Source: Hyphomonadaceae bacterium UBA5336 (GTDB lineage Bacteria; Pseudomonadota; Alphaproteobacteria; Caulobacterales; Hyphomonadaceae). From it: 64,000 nucleotides of DNA. The DNA is taken from contig DHQO01000004.1 of NCBI GenBank assembly GCA_002408125.1, positions 56,137 through 120,136 on the forward strand, given 5' to 3'. The notes under the pieces are model-generated. The model saw only the letters and a list, made by a program, of their open reading frames with translations. It was not told the DNA's origin and did no database searches. Each line of letters starts with the position of its first letter. The stretch's first letter is position 1. Shown here piece after piece: positions 8,495 to 17,237 of this stretch. The position numbers and the translations under genes are program-made.

Positions 8495-9622
8495 ATGAAC
8501 CATTTAATCCGTATCATCGTGGCACTTTCTGCCATCATTTCGCTGAACCCGTGCAGTCACGCCGAGGAGGCTGACCCGCTCCAGGACAATGCCCAGAGTT
8601 GCTATGCTGCCTATTTCGCGGCGATGCAGAATCCCGGATTGCAGGCTAACATGGCGTCTGAATGGGAGGATCTGGCAGATGCCGATTTCGAGGCCCGGGT
8701 GAACACGGTCGCACCGCATATCGGAGGGTTTGCCTCCATGATGTATGCGGAAAGTTATGCCGACGGGGTTTCTCACAATCTGTTCGTTGAGTTGATGCGT
8801 TATATGAGGCCAGCTGTCCTGAATGCGGCGGTCGCACGGGCTGCGCATTGCGATGAAGTTTACGGTTTTGAGCCGGCGATCTTCCCAAGCAGTGATGATG
8901 CCTTCCAGACAGCCTATCGGCAGGGCCTCGCACGTATGTCGACGCCGGAAGAAATCGTTGCCTGCAATCAGGTCTACAAGGCGGCGGAAGGCAATAACAG
9001 CATACGCCAATCGCCCGTCGGCGCCCTCTGGGCCAATCTGGACAAGTTCGACTATGGTATGCGGGTGTTTGAGCTAGAATTGTATGCCGATATTGCGCAG
9101 GCTTATTATTCCGTTCCTGAGAACGTCGCCTATCCGCCCGAGGAAACCTCTTGGAAAAGCAGGCTGTTTACAGCCCTGCAGGCGCAGGACCTCGCCACAC
9201 AGCAGGCCTATCTGGAAGAGGTGTCCATGTGCGACCTGATGTTCGAGATGCCCAATGCACTGACCCCTGGGCCCATGATGGTGCCTGAGATCACACATGC
9301 CGAGTGCGGGGCCAGGTACACCTCGCTGATCCCGTTCTATGGGCAGGCTCTGCAAACCCAGGCCTATTTCCGGCAACGGACCTTTCACACGGCAAACTAT
9401 ATCAAGCTGCTCAGCCCCGATCAGGCGGATCAGGCGATCCTGCAGTCTCTGGAGGCCTTGGCCAACACCAAGGTGCAAAGCTATCTGAAAGAAGATGGCC
9501 AGCCCGACCCGCGCCGCCTGGTGCAGGCTTTTGACGGGATTGCCCAATGCGATCGGCAGTATGGTCTGTCTGTTACCATCCCGCCGGAAGAACTTCATCG
9601 CGCCGCGAGAATGGCCGACTAA
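8495..9622 (+). CDS. Secreted protein of unknown function
   Basis: A 375-aa protein beginning MNHLIRIIVALSAIISLNPCSHAEE, a signal peptide with probable cleavage after SHA. The mature part is helical, has about seven cysteines and no recognised domain; similar Cys contexts (CDEVYGFEPAIFP and CDRQYGLSVTIPPEE) near residues 110 and 350 hint at an internal duplication of a helical module. The start at 8495 has AAGGGGA about 6 nt upstream. Base composition is visibly less GC-rich than the neighbouring genes, suggesting acquisition or relaxed selection. No function is proposed. Confidence 0.7.
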   Translation: MNHLIRIIVALSAIISLNPCSHAEEADPLQDNAQSCYAAYFAAMQNPGLQANMASEWEDLADADFEARVNTVAPHIGGFASMMYAESYADGVSHNLFVELMRYMRPAVLNAAVARAAHCDEVYGFEPAIFPSSDDAFQTAYRQGLARMSTPEEIVACNQVYKAAEGNNSIRQSPVGALWANLDKFDYGMRVFELELYADIAQAYYSVPENVAYPPEETSWKSRLFTALQAQDLATQQAYLEEVSMCDLMFEMPNALTPGPMMVPEITHAECGARYTSLIPFYGQALQTQAYFRQRTFHTANYIKLLSPDQADQAILQSLEALANTKVQSYLKEDGQPDPRRLVQAFDGIAQCDRQYGLSVTIPPEELHRAARMAD

Positions 9623-9634
9623 GCAGCCCTACCC

Positions 9635-9850
9635 TCAAAAATCATACGTAATCCCTTTCCGCTCCCAATCCCCAAACCGGGTCGGCTCGATGCTTTTCGG
9701 TCCGCCTCTCTCCGCCACGCGCGCCGCTTCCAGGCGCGCGGTTTCGGCATCCTGTTCGGCGCGGCGGGCGTCGGCCTCCTCCAGGGCGCGGCGCGCGGCC
9801 TCGGGCAGGCCCGCGCGGCGGGCGATTTCTTCTTCGCTAAGCTCACTCAT
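9635..9850 (-). CDS. DUF1674 family protein (succinate dehydrogenase assembly factor 4-like)
   Basis: A 71-aa protein whose C-terminus, ERGGPKSIEPTRFGDWERKG, is the signature of DUF1674/SdhAF4, a chaperone for flavinylated SdhA. The N-terminal half is a charged helix (EEIARRAGLPEAARRAL). It is convergent with the upstream secreted-protein gene, 12 nt apart, and divergent from htpX. Family assignment rests on the C-terminal motif; the succinate dehydrogenase role is known for homologues and inferred here. Confidence 0.85.
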   Translation of the reverse strand: MSELSEEEIARRAGLPEAARRALEEADARRAEQDAETARLEAARVAERGGPKSIEPTRFGDWERKGITYDF

Positions 9851-9959
9851 CGCAGATGCGGGACTCCAAGCATGACAGTTTCATAACCAAATAGAACAAA
9901 CCCTGTGATTGCAAAACGCCGCGAACACGGCAATCTCCCCGCCTTGGAGCAGACTTGAG

Positions 9960-10874
9960 ATGGGCACGACGAAAACCTTCCTGCTGATGGCCGCAATGAC
10001 GGGATTGTTTCTCGCCATCGGCTATCTCACGGCTGGCATGTTCGGCATGATCATCGCCTTCATGATCGCCGCGGGCCTGAATGTCTTCACCTACTGGAAT
10101 GCCGACAAGGTGGTGCTGCGCATGCAGGGCGCGCGCGAGGTGACCGGCGCCGAGCGCAGCCCCGTCATCCGCGCCTTTGTCGAGGACACCCAGGCGCTGG
10201 CTGAGCATGCCGGCCTGCCCAGGCCGAAAATCTATATCATCGAGACCGCCCAGCCGAACGCCTTCGCCACGGGCCGCAACCCTGAAAACGCCGCCGTCGC
10301 CGCCACGACGGGTCTTCTGTCCGTGCTCACGCGCGAGGAGGTTGCCGGCGTGATGGCCCATGAACTGGCGCATGTGAAGAACCGCGACAGCCTGACCATG
10401 ACTGTCACCGCCACCATGGCCGGCGCGATCGGCATGCTGGCGAATTTCGCGTTGTTCTTCGGCGGCAGCCGGGATCGCGGCGGGCTGATCACCTCGCTCG
10501 CGATCATGATCTTCGCGCCGCTGGCCGCCTCCATGGTGCAGTTCGCGATCTCGCGTTCGCGCGAATACGAGGCCGACCGGGGCGGGGCAGAGATTTGCGG
10601 CAATCCGGCCTGGCTCGCCTCGGCGCTGCAGAAGATCGAACGCGGCGCGCGCAGCCAGATCAACCCCTATGCCGAGCGCAATCCGGCCGCAGCGCACATG
10701 TATATCATCAATCCCCTGAACGGCCGGCCGGGCGACAATTTCTTCTCCACCCACCCTTCGACGGCCAATCGCGTCGCTGCGCTGCAGAAGCTGGCGGCCG
10801 AGATGCGCCAGCGTACCGGCAGTGATCCGGCCTCTGTGCCCAAGCAGCGCGCGACGGGCGGCCCGTGGGGCTAG
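9960..10874 (+). CDS. htpX: Protease HtpX homolog (M48 membrane metalloprotease)
   Basis: A 304-aa inner-membrane zinc protease of membrane-protein quality control. Two N-terminal membrane segments (about 7-24 and 26-45) precede the HELAH zinc motif at 134-138; two further hydrophobic segments follow, and the third zinc ligand Glu is in SREYEADRGGAEI near residue 207. The C-terminal FFSTHPSTANRVAAL is characteristic. The start at 9960 has GGAG 10 nt upstream. The last 10 bases overlap the start of rsmB, indicating translational coupling. Confidence 0.95.
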   Translation: MGTTKTFLLMAAMTGLFLAIGYLTAGMFGMIIAFMIAAGLNVFTYWNADKVVLRMQGAREVTGAERSPVIRAFVEDTQALAEHAGLPRPKIYIIETAQPNAFATGRNPENAAVAATTGLLSVLTREEVAGVMAHELAHVKNRDSLTMTVTATMAGAIGMLANFALFFGGSRDRGGLITSLAIMIFAPLAASMVQFAISRSREYEADRGGAEICGNPAWLASALQKIERGARSQINPYAERNPAAAHMYIINPLNGRPGDNFFSTHPSTANRVAALQKLAAEMRQRTGSDPASVPKQRATGGPWG

Positions 10875-12148
10875 GTCCGGGCGCTCAGACCCGGCGCCGT
10901 GCCGCACGGCTCCTGGCCGAGACCCTGAAACAGCGCAAGACGCTGGACCAGGTGTTCTCCGGCAGCGAGGAACTGGCCGGGCTGGAGCGCCGCGATGCCG
11001 GCTTTGTCCGCGCCATGGTGATCGGCGCTTTCCGCGAGCTTGGAAGATATGACGCCGCGCTCGCCGGCCTCGTCGAACGCCCGCTGGAAACGCTCGATCC
11101 TCTCGTTCTGTCCTTCCTGCGCATCGGCGCGGTGCAGCTCTGGCGCCTCGATGCACCCGTCCATGCTGCGGTCGGCGAGACAGTGGCGGCGGCCAAGGCC
11201 GACCCGGCCAGTGCCCGCGCCGGCGGGCTCGTCAATGCCGTCCTGCGTCGGGCGAGCGAGGCACGCGAGGCTTTCGAGGACGCACCGATTGAGGCCGTCT
11301 GGCCGGACTGGCTCTGGGCGCGCATGACTGCCGATCTCGGTGCGGAAAAGGCCGGCGCGCTCGCCCGCGCCCAGCTGGACCTGCCCGAACTGCACCTTAC
11401 TGCCCTAGACCCCGCCGCCACGGCGGAAGCCCTGGGCGGGACCTGCCTGCCCGGCGGCAGCCTTGTGCTGCCCATGGGGCGGGTGGACGAGGTGGAGGGC
11501 TATGGCGAGGGCACCTGGTGGGTGCAGGACGCCGCGGCCGCCCTGCCCGCGCGGCTCCTGAACGCTCGGCCTGGCGAGCATGTGCTGGACCTTTGCGCGG
11601 CGCCGGGCGGCAAGACGCTCCAGTTGGCCGCCGCCGGCGCGCATGTCACCGCGCTCGACCGCTCGGCCGGCCGGCTGAAGCGCCTGCACGAGAATCTGGC
11701 CCGCACCGGGCTCGGCGAGCGTGTGGATGTGGTCTGCGCAGATGCGCGGACATTTGCGCCCGCCGAGAAATTCGACGCCATTCTTGTCGATGCGCCCTGC
11801 TCGGCCCTCGGCACGCTGGCGCGCCACCCGGAAGGCGCCTGGATCAAGCGTCCCGGTGACCTGGAGGGATTTCTGCCGCTGCAGGGCGAAATCCTCAGAC
11901 ATGCGCTCGGCCTGCTGAAACCCGGCGGGCGGCTGGTCTATTGTGTCTGCACACCGCTGCGGGCTGAAGGAGCGGATGTGGTCCATGCGGTTCTGGAAGC
12001 CGGGCTTGCCCGGCGTGAACCGATTATGTCAAGCGAGATTGCGGGCTTTGAGCCCTGCCTGACAGAGGCCGGCGACCTGCTCACCCTGCCGGCGGCCGGC
12101 CGGCGCCATGACGCGTTCTATATCGCCCGTCTCACGCCGGCGGGGTAG
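10865..12148 (+). CDS. rsmB: 16S rRNA (cytosine-C5) methyltransferase, RsmB/Sun family
   Basis: A 427-aa protein with an N-terminal NusB-like helical domain (about 5-140) and a C-terminal SAM-dependent RNA m5C methyltransferase domain. Visible motifs are the SAM-binding VLDLCAAPGGKTLQLA, the motif-IV DAPCSALGTLARHPEGAW with C312, and the motif-VI cysteine C362 in YCVCTP. RsmB methylates C967 of 16S rRNA. Translation probably begins at GTG 10865, overlapping htpX by 10 nt. Gene order htpX-rsmB is frequent in Alphaproteobacteria. Confidence 0.92.
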   Translation: MGLGPGAQTRRRAARLLAETLKQRKTLDQVFSGSEELAGLERRDAGFVRAMVIGAFRELGRYDAALAGLVERPLETLDPLVLSFLRIGAVQLWRLDAPVHAAVGETVAAAKADPASARAGGLVNAVLRRASEAREAFEDAPIEAVWPDWLWARMTADLGAEKAGALARAQLDLPELHLTALDPAATAEALGGTCLPGGSLVLPMGRVDEVEGYGEGTWWVQDAAAALPARLLNARPGEHVLDLCAAPGGKTLQLAAAGAHVTALDRSAGRLKRLHENLARTGLGERVDVVCADARTFAPAEKFDAILVDAPCSALGTLARHPEGAWIKRPGDLEGFLPLQGEILRHALGLLKPGGRLVYCVCTPLRAEGADVVHAVLEAGLARREPIMSSEIAGFEPCLTEAGDLLTLPAAGRRHDAFYIARLTPAG

Positions 12149-12270
12149 CGGCCTCCCCGTCTCCCCTCAGGCGCGAAAATGCCACAAAATGACCTTGAGA
12201 GGTTCATGTGACATTCAACGTGTCCCAAGCATAAGGCGGGCATGGTTTTTCGTGCAAAGGAGCACACAAA

Positions 12271-12768
12271 ATGACCGAGTCCCGTCCCACCCTTCGACAG
12301 GGCAATCGCGCCATGGCCGGCATTTTCGCCGCGCTGACACTGGCGCTGGCCGGCTGTGCCAGCAGCTATGGCGCCAACACCACAAACCCCGCCTCCGTCG
12401 GCCAGGCGGTTCCTGTTTATCGCGGCACGGTTCTCGCTGTGCGTGAAGTTCAGATCCGGCCCGACAATTCCATCATCGGTGCTGCGACTGGCGCCGTGCT
12501 CGGCGGGATCGCCGGCTCGGAACTTGGCGGCGGTGACAAGGCCCAGACCGCTGGCGGGATCGCCGGCGCCGTGATCGGTGGCCTGGCCGGCAATGAGGCA
12601 GGCAAGTCGCTCAACACCCGCCCGGGCTATGCCTATACGGTCGAGTATGACAACGGCCAGGTGAAGGAGATCTACCAGGGCGCCGATGTCTATTTCGCCC
12701 CGGGCTCGCGCGTCCAGGTCGTCTATCGCGAAGACGGCGCACGAGTTGTGCCGGCGACGACCTACTGA
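12271..12768 (+). CDS. Glycine-zipper outer-membrane lipoprotein (SlyB/Pcp-like)
   Basis: A 165-aa protein with a lipobox LAGC (C29) after a hydrophobic signal. The middle has glycine-zipper repeats (IIGAATGAVLGGIAGSELGGG and AGGIAGAVIGGLAGNEAG), the glycine-zipper 2TM domain. The C-terminal beta region is YTVEYDNGQVKEIYQG. Such proteins are outer-membrane lipoproteins linked to envelope integrity. GGAG lies upstream of the ATG, and an intrinsic terminator follows 35 nt after the stop. Confidence 0.85.
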   Translation: MTESRPTLRQGNRAMAGIFAALTLALAGCASSYGANTTNPASVGQAVPVYRGTVLAVREVQIRPDNSIIGAATGAVLGGIAGSELGGGDKAQTAGGIAGAVIGGLAGNEAGKSLNTRPGYAYTVEYDNGQVKEIYQGADVYFAPGSRVQVVYREDGARVVPATTY

Positions 12769-12803
12769 AGCGAGCGGTAACACATTAAATCGACCAGGAA
12801 GCG

Positions 12804-12835
12804 AATGGGCCTGCCTTGTGCGGGCCCATTTTTTT
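12804..12835 (+). terminator. Rho-independent terminator of the lipoprotein gene
   Basis: An 8-bp stem aatgggcc / ggcccatt is followed by seven T. It overlaps an in-frame upstream extension of rpe, which argues against starting rpe at 12805. Confidence 0.88.
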
Positions 12836-12849
12836 GCCTATGGACCGGC

Positions 12850-13518
12850 ATGGCCGGCATTCTCATTTCGCCGTCGATCCTGTCGGCGGATTTTGCAAGT
12901 CTGGGACAAGAAATCCGCGCGATTGACGCGGCTGGCGCCGATTTTATCCATGTTGACGTGATGGACGGGCATTTTGTGCCCAATCTGACCATCGGACCGC
13001 CGGTCGTGAAAGCCCTGCGCGCGCATACTGACAAGCCCTTCGACGTACACCTCATGATTGCGCCGGTGGACCCGTTCATTGCTGCCTTTGCCGAAGCGGG
13101 CGCCGATATCCTCACCGTGCATCCCGAGGCCGGTCCGCATACACATCGCACGCTGCAGGCGATCCGCGCCGCCGGCATGAAGCCCGGCATCTCGCTCAAT
13201 CCCGGCTCGCCTGCCGTTCTGGCCGAACCGCTGGTCGACGAGGTCGACCTCATCCTGGTGATGAGCGTCAATCCCGGCTTTGGCGGGCAGAAATTCATTT
13301 CTTCCCAGCTGCGCAAGATCGAGCAGCTTCGCACCATGATCGACGCGACCGGACGCGACATCCATCTGGAAGTGGATGGCGGCGTGACGCCGGAAACCGC
13401 GCGCCAGTGCGTGGACGCAGGGGCAACTGTGCTTGTCGCCGGATCGGCGGTGTTCAAGGGCGGGCCTGAGCAGTACAAGACCAATATTGAGAATTTGAGG
13501 CCCAAGCGCTTCATCTAG
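12850..13518 (+). CDS. rpe: Ribulose-phosphate 3-epimerase
   Basis: A 222-aa TIM-barrel enzyme that interconverts ribulose 5-phosphate and xylulose 5-phosphate in the pentose phosphate pathway. Signatures are ISPSILSADFASLG, the metal/catalytic HVDVMDGHFVPNLTIGP, HLMI, MSVNPGFGGQKFI and EVDGGV. The start at 12850 (MAGILISPSIL) is chosen because the longer frame would run through the terminator upstream. It is followed after 34 nt by the heparinase gene. Confidence 0.96.
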   Translation: MAGILISPSILSADFASLGQEIRAIDAAGADFIHVDVMDGHFVPNLTIGPPVVKALRAHTDKPFDVHLMIAPVDPFIAAFAEAGADILTVHPEAGPHTHRTLQAIRAAGMKPGISLNPGSPAVLAEPLVDEVDLILVMSVNPGFGGQKFISSQLRKIEQLRTMIDATGRDIHLEVDGGVTPETARQCVDAGATVLVAGSAVFKGGPEQYKTNIENLRPKRFI

Positions 13519-13552
13519 TTGAGTATCGCGTACCCCTAGAGGTGGACCGGCC

Positions 13553-15280
13553 ATGAGTGCCCCGGTTGGCAAATCCAGACCCCACCACCGCACGGCCGAG
13601 CAGGACGCCGCGCTCTGGCGTCGATTCCGGGGGAGTCTTGGCGAGGATGCCAAGCCCAGTGCGAGCCAGTGGCTGAAAGTCATCACCACCCCGGCTCCCG
13701 ATTATGACTGGCCGGCCTTCACCCATCCCGGCCCGCTCGATCCGCTGCGCGGAGAGGCGCTGTTGCGCGGGATCTGGCGTGCCGGGCCGGAGCGTTACGA
13801 TCTCGGCGACGAGGTCATCCCGTGGGAGATCAAGGGCGCCTCGCTTCATTTCCAGGACAGGATGCACCGGTTCGACTGGCTGCCCCACCTTGCCGGAGAG
13901 AGTGAGGCCGGCGCCCAGCAGGCCCTGCGCCTGGTGGATGAGTGGATCGAGGGTCACGGCCAGTTCGACGGCTTTTCCTGGCGCGCCGGGCCGACCGCAG
14001 ACCGTGTCTGGAACTGGATGCGCTGCGGCGAACTCCTGTTTGCCGAAGACGATGAGGATACCGCCAAGCCGCGCCTGCAGGCGCTGCGCCGGCAGGTCCT
14101 GCATCTCGATTCGCTGGTCGATGCCTCGCCGGATGTCGATGCGCGCTTCCGTCTGGCGGCGATCCTGACCGTGCTGGGTGCCCTGTCGGGCCAGCATGAG
14201 CGGTTGCAGACGGGCCTCAGGCGGCTGGACGCGGAATGCACCGCGCAGATCCTGCCCGATGGCGGCCATGTCAGCCGCAGCCCGGAGCGCCTGTTGCGCG
14301 CCATGCTCGACCTTCTGGCCGTGCGTAATGTCCTGCGCCTGCGCGGGGAATCCGTGCCGGAGTTTCTCGGCAAGTGGCTGCCGCGCATGGGCGCGATGCT
14401 GAATTTTCATCGCGGCGCCGATGGCGGGCTCCTGCCCTTCAACGATGGCGCCGAGGCCTGGCCGAAGGAAGTCGATGCTGCGCTCGAAGGGCTCGACGCG
14501 CCGCCGCGCAACTTCACCTTCTCGCCGAAATCGGGCTTTCAGAAGCTCCAGCGCGGCGATCTGCGTCTTGTGCTCGATGTCGGCGCGGCGCCCGACCAGC
14601 CCTTTGCCGACATGGCCCATGCCGGGGCGCTCGGCTTCGAACTGCATGACGGTCCGGCCCGGATCATCACCTCCTGCGGCTTTTCGCGAGAGGTGAATGT
14701 GGACATGCAGGCCGCCGTGCGGCGGTCCGGCGCGCACTCCACGCTGGTGCTGGGCGGGCGCGACAATGCCGAGTTCGATACCAATGATGCGACCGGCCTG
14801 CTCTCACCGGTCGGCCCGGAAGGCATCTCGGCCAAGCGTCTGGAAGAAGACGACGAAATCTGGCTGGACGCCCAGCATTCCGGCTACAAGCAGGTCTTCG
14901 GCCTGTTGCATCGCCGGCGGCTGTTCATGTCGGGTGATGGTGCGCGCCTGACCGGGGAAGATAGCCTGGTGCGACCGGTCTCGCGCCAGGAATGGAGCGA
15001 GGAACGCCCGATCGGCTTCGAGATCCGCTTCCACCTGCACCCCACCGTGACCGCGTTGATGGGGCGCGGTGCGATCCTGCTGGAGTGCGAAACAGGTGCG
15101 CGTTGGCGCTTCAAAACCAGCCATGCGGGCACTCGGCTGGAAAAATCTCTGTATCTGGCGCGCGGGACGGTTGAGCATCCCGAGCAAATTGTGATCAGTG
15201 GCAGGGCAGATCCGAACGGGGACGGGTCGCAACCACCCAATTGTGTGCGGTGGGCATTTTTGAGGGACGCAGGAACATGA
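13553..15280 (+). CDS. Heparinase II/III family protein
   Basis: A 575-aa protein with an N-terminal alpha/alpha-toroid region (to about 320) and a C-terminal beta-sandwich of the heparinase II/III type. Typical landmarks are WNWMRCGELL, DGGHVSRSPERLLRAMLDLL (residues about 240-260), FHRGADGGLLPFNDG and HAGALGFELHDG. Members are polysaccharide lyases, but the alphaproteobacterial group near purH has no proven substrate. No signal peptide is seen, so a cytoplasmic or peripheral location is likely. The stop overlaps the next gene as ATGA. Confidence 0.88.
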   Translation: MSAPVGKSRPHHRTAEQDAALWRRFRGSLGEDAKPSASQWLKVITTPAPDYDWPAFTHPGPLDPLRGEALLRGIWRAGPERYDLGDEVIPWEIKGASLHFQDRMHRFDWLPHLAGESEAGAQQALRLVDEWIEGHGQFDGFSWRAGPTADRVWNWMRCGELLFAEDDEDTAKPRLQALRRQVLHLDSLVDASPDVDARFRLAAILTVLGALSGQHERLQTGLRRLDAECTAQILPDGGHVSRSPERLLRAMLDLLAVRNVLRLRGESVPEFLGKWLPRMGAMLNFHRGADGGLLPFNDGAEAWPKEVDAALEGLDAPPRNFTFSPKSGFQKLQRGDLRLVLDVGAAPDQPFADMAHAGALGFELHDGPARIITSCGFSREVNVDMQAAVRRSGAHSTLVLGGRDNAEFDTNDATGLLSPVGPEGISAKRLEEDDEIWLDAQHSGYKQVFGLLHRRRLFMSGDGARLTGEDSLVRPVSRQEWSEERPIGFEIRFHLHPTVTALMGRGAILLECETGARWRFKTSHAGTRLEKSLYLARGTVEHPEQIVISGRADPNGDGSQPPNCVRWAFLRDAGT

Positions 15281-17175
15281 TGAACGCGACTCACCAGGCC
15301 AAGCGTGCCATGTTCCTGACCCTGACGTTCGACGTGGTCACGGCCGCGGTCGCCATGGCGCTGGCCGTGACGGCGCGCTGGTCGGCGGTGGAGGGCGGGC
15401 CGCCGAATTTCCCCGCGCTGATCGCGATTTCCTCGCTTATGTTTGCCAGCTCGGCGCTGGTCTCCTTCTATATCCTGCGCATTCACCGCCAGGTCTGGCG
15501 CCATATGGGCGCGACCGATGCGGTGCGCGTGCTGCAGGGCGTGGCACTGGCCTCGCTGATCTTCCTGCCGACCATTTTCCTCTGGAACCGGCTGATCGGC
15601 CTGCCGCGTTCGAGCATTTTCATCGCCGTCATCCTGTGGGTGGCGGCGTTGTTCACCGGCCGGATGATCGCCCTGGCGCGCTCGACCCAGCAGCCCTTCC
15701 AGTTCTTCCAGCGCGTGCCCAAGGACGCTGCCAAGGCTGTACTGGTTGGCGACGAGGCCGCCGCGGCCATCGTGATCAACAAGCTGCGCAGCCAGAATGG
15801 CGGGGCTCAGGTGCGTTTGCTCGGCATGCTGCCGACCACCGAGGCCGAGCCCGGCCGGGCGATCAAGGGCGTGCCGATCCTCGGCGATATCGACGATATC
15901 GATTATGTGCTGGAGATGCTCGAGGCGCGCTATGGCGAGGTGCCATGGGTGGCCGTCACCGGCGATGCGCGCGTGCCGTCGAAAATGTCGGACCTGCTGG
16001 AAGTTGCCGCGCGCCTGAAGACCAAGGTGATCGCCTTTTCTGCGTCCGAGGATGGTGCCGACCAGAAGGAAATCCGCCCGGCCGACCTGCTTTCGCGCCG
16101 CCAGCGCAATCTCGACCGCGCCCCGGTCGAGGAAATCGTGCGCGGCGCGCGCGTTCTGGTCACCGGCGGCGGGGGCACGATCGGCCTGGAACTGGCGCGC
16201 CAGTGTGCCGAGTTGGAGCCCGAGCGGCTCGTCCTGTTCGATGCCTCGGAATACAATCTCTACAGCGCCGACCTGATGCTGCGCCGGGCCTATCCCGAGC
16301 TGAAGCTCCATTCGGTGCTCGGCAATGTGCGCGACACCGCCCGCCTGGAGCAGACCTTCGGCGAGTTCCAGCCCGATATCGTCATCCATGCCGCCGCGCT
16401 GAAACATGTCCCGCTGATGGAGCAGCATGTCTGCGAAGCGATCCTGACCAATGTCGAGGGCGCCAAGAATGTTGCCCGCACGGCGGTGAAATACCGCACC
16501 AAGCGCTTCGTCTTCGTCTCCACCGACAAGGCCGTCGACCCCGACAATGTCATGGGCGCGACCAAGCGCCTGGCCGAGCTCACCGTCACGCGCAATGCCC
16601 AGTATGGCGCCATGATCCCGGCGCTGGTGCGGTTTGGCAATGTGCTCGGCTCGTCGGGCTCGGTGGTGCCGCTGTTCAAGGAACAGATCGATGCCGGCGG
16701 CCCGGTGACGGTGACCCATCCGGATGTGACGCGCTTCTTCATGACTGTGGAAGAGGCCGCCGCGCTGGTGTTGCAGGCCGCGGCCCAGGCCGAGCCGAGC
16801 GAGGAAACCGGGCTTTATGTGCTCGATATGGGCGAGCCGATCCGGATCGAGGCCTTGGCTGAAGCCATGATCCGCATGCATGGCAAGGTGCCGGGCAAGG
16901 ATATCGAGATCGTCTATACCGGCCTGCGCCCTGGCGAGAAGCTGGCCGAGGTGCTGACCTATGATTTCGAGGCGATCCAGCCGACCCCGGTGGATGGCGT
17001 GCTCAAGGTGAAGGGTGGTGTGCAGGTCGATGAGCGCTTTGATCTGATGCTCAAACAGCTGCTGCGAGCGGCCGACCGGCGCGAGCGGACCGAGGCACTG
17101 CACCTGCTTGGTCGGCTGGTGCCGGAATATGGCAACTCCCTGCGCGCGGCTGAAGTCGGTGCCGAAGGCGCTTGA
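15277..17175 (+). CDS. Nucleoside-diphosphate-sugar epimerase/dehydratase, CapD/WbpM-like membrane protein
   Basis: A 632-aa protein with four N-terminal membrane segments, a CapD-N type nucleotide-binding region, then a SDR-type catalytic domain starting near residue 293 with VLVTGGGGTIGLELA. Further motifs are HAAALKHVPLME, VFVSTDKAVDPDNVMGATK and VRFGNVLGSSGSVVPLF. Homologues act on UDP-GlcNAc-type sugars for surface polysaccharide synthesis. The start overlaps the heparinase stop (ATGA); an alternative ATG at 15280 has better Shine-Dalgarno spacing. The pairing with a polysaccharide-lyase-like gene suggests a shared glycan role. Confidence 0.92.
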   Translation: MMNATHQAKRAMFLTLTFDVVTAAVAMALAVTARWSAVEGGPPNFPALIAISSLMFASSALVSFYILRIHRQVWRHMGATDAVRVLQGVALASLIFLPTIFLWNRLIGLPRSSIFIAVILWVAALFTGRMIALARSTQQPFQFFQRVPKDAAKAVLVGDEAAAAIVINKLRSQNGGAQVRLLGMLPTTEAEPGRAIKGVPILGDIDDIDYVLEMLEARYGEVPWVAVTGDARVPSKMSDLLEVAARLKTKVIAFSASEDGADQKEIRPADLLSRRQRNLDRAPVEEIVRGARVLVTGGGGTIGLELARQCAELEPERLVLFDASEYNLYSADLMLRRAYPELKLHSVLGNVRDTARLEQTFGEFQPDIVIHAAALKHVPLMEQHVCEAILTNVEGAKNVARTAVKYRTKRFVFVSTDKAVDPDNVMGATKRLAELTVTRNAQYGAMIPALVRFGNVLGSSGSVVPLFKEQIDAGGPVTVTHPDVTRFFMTVEEAAALVLQAAAQAEPSEETGLYVLDMGEPIRIEALAEAMIRMHGKVPGKDIEIVYTGLRPGEKLAEVLTYDFEAIQPTPVDGVLKVKGGVQVDERFDLMLKQLLRAADRRERTEALHLLGRLVPEYGNSLRAAEVGAEGA

Positions 17176-17237
17176 CCGGACCGGCGCCCCGCTCTAGCCC
17201 GGGGCGCATCTGATACGTCCACTGACAGGTGCCTGCC

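Noticed and set aside
12805..12849. Earlier start for rpe
   Set aside because: It would begin inside the upstream terminator and add residues not seen in the family.
14884..17103. A 739-codon open frame antisense to the heparinase and CapD-like genes
   Set aside because: The sense frames have clear domains; the antisense frame has the His/Gly/Arg/Asp-rich composition of GC-driven shadow frames and no motif.
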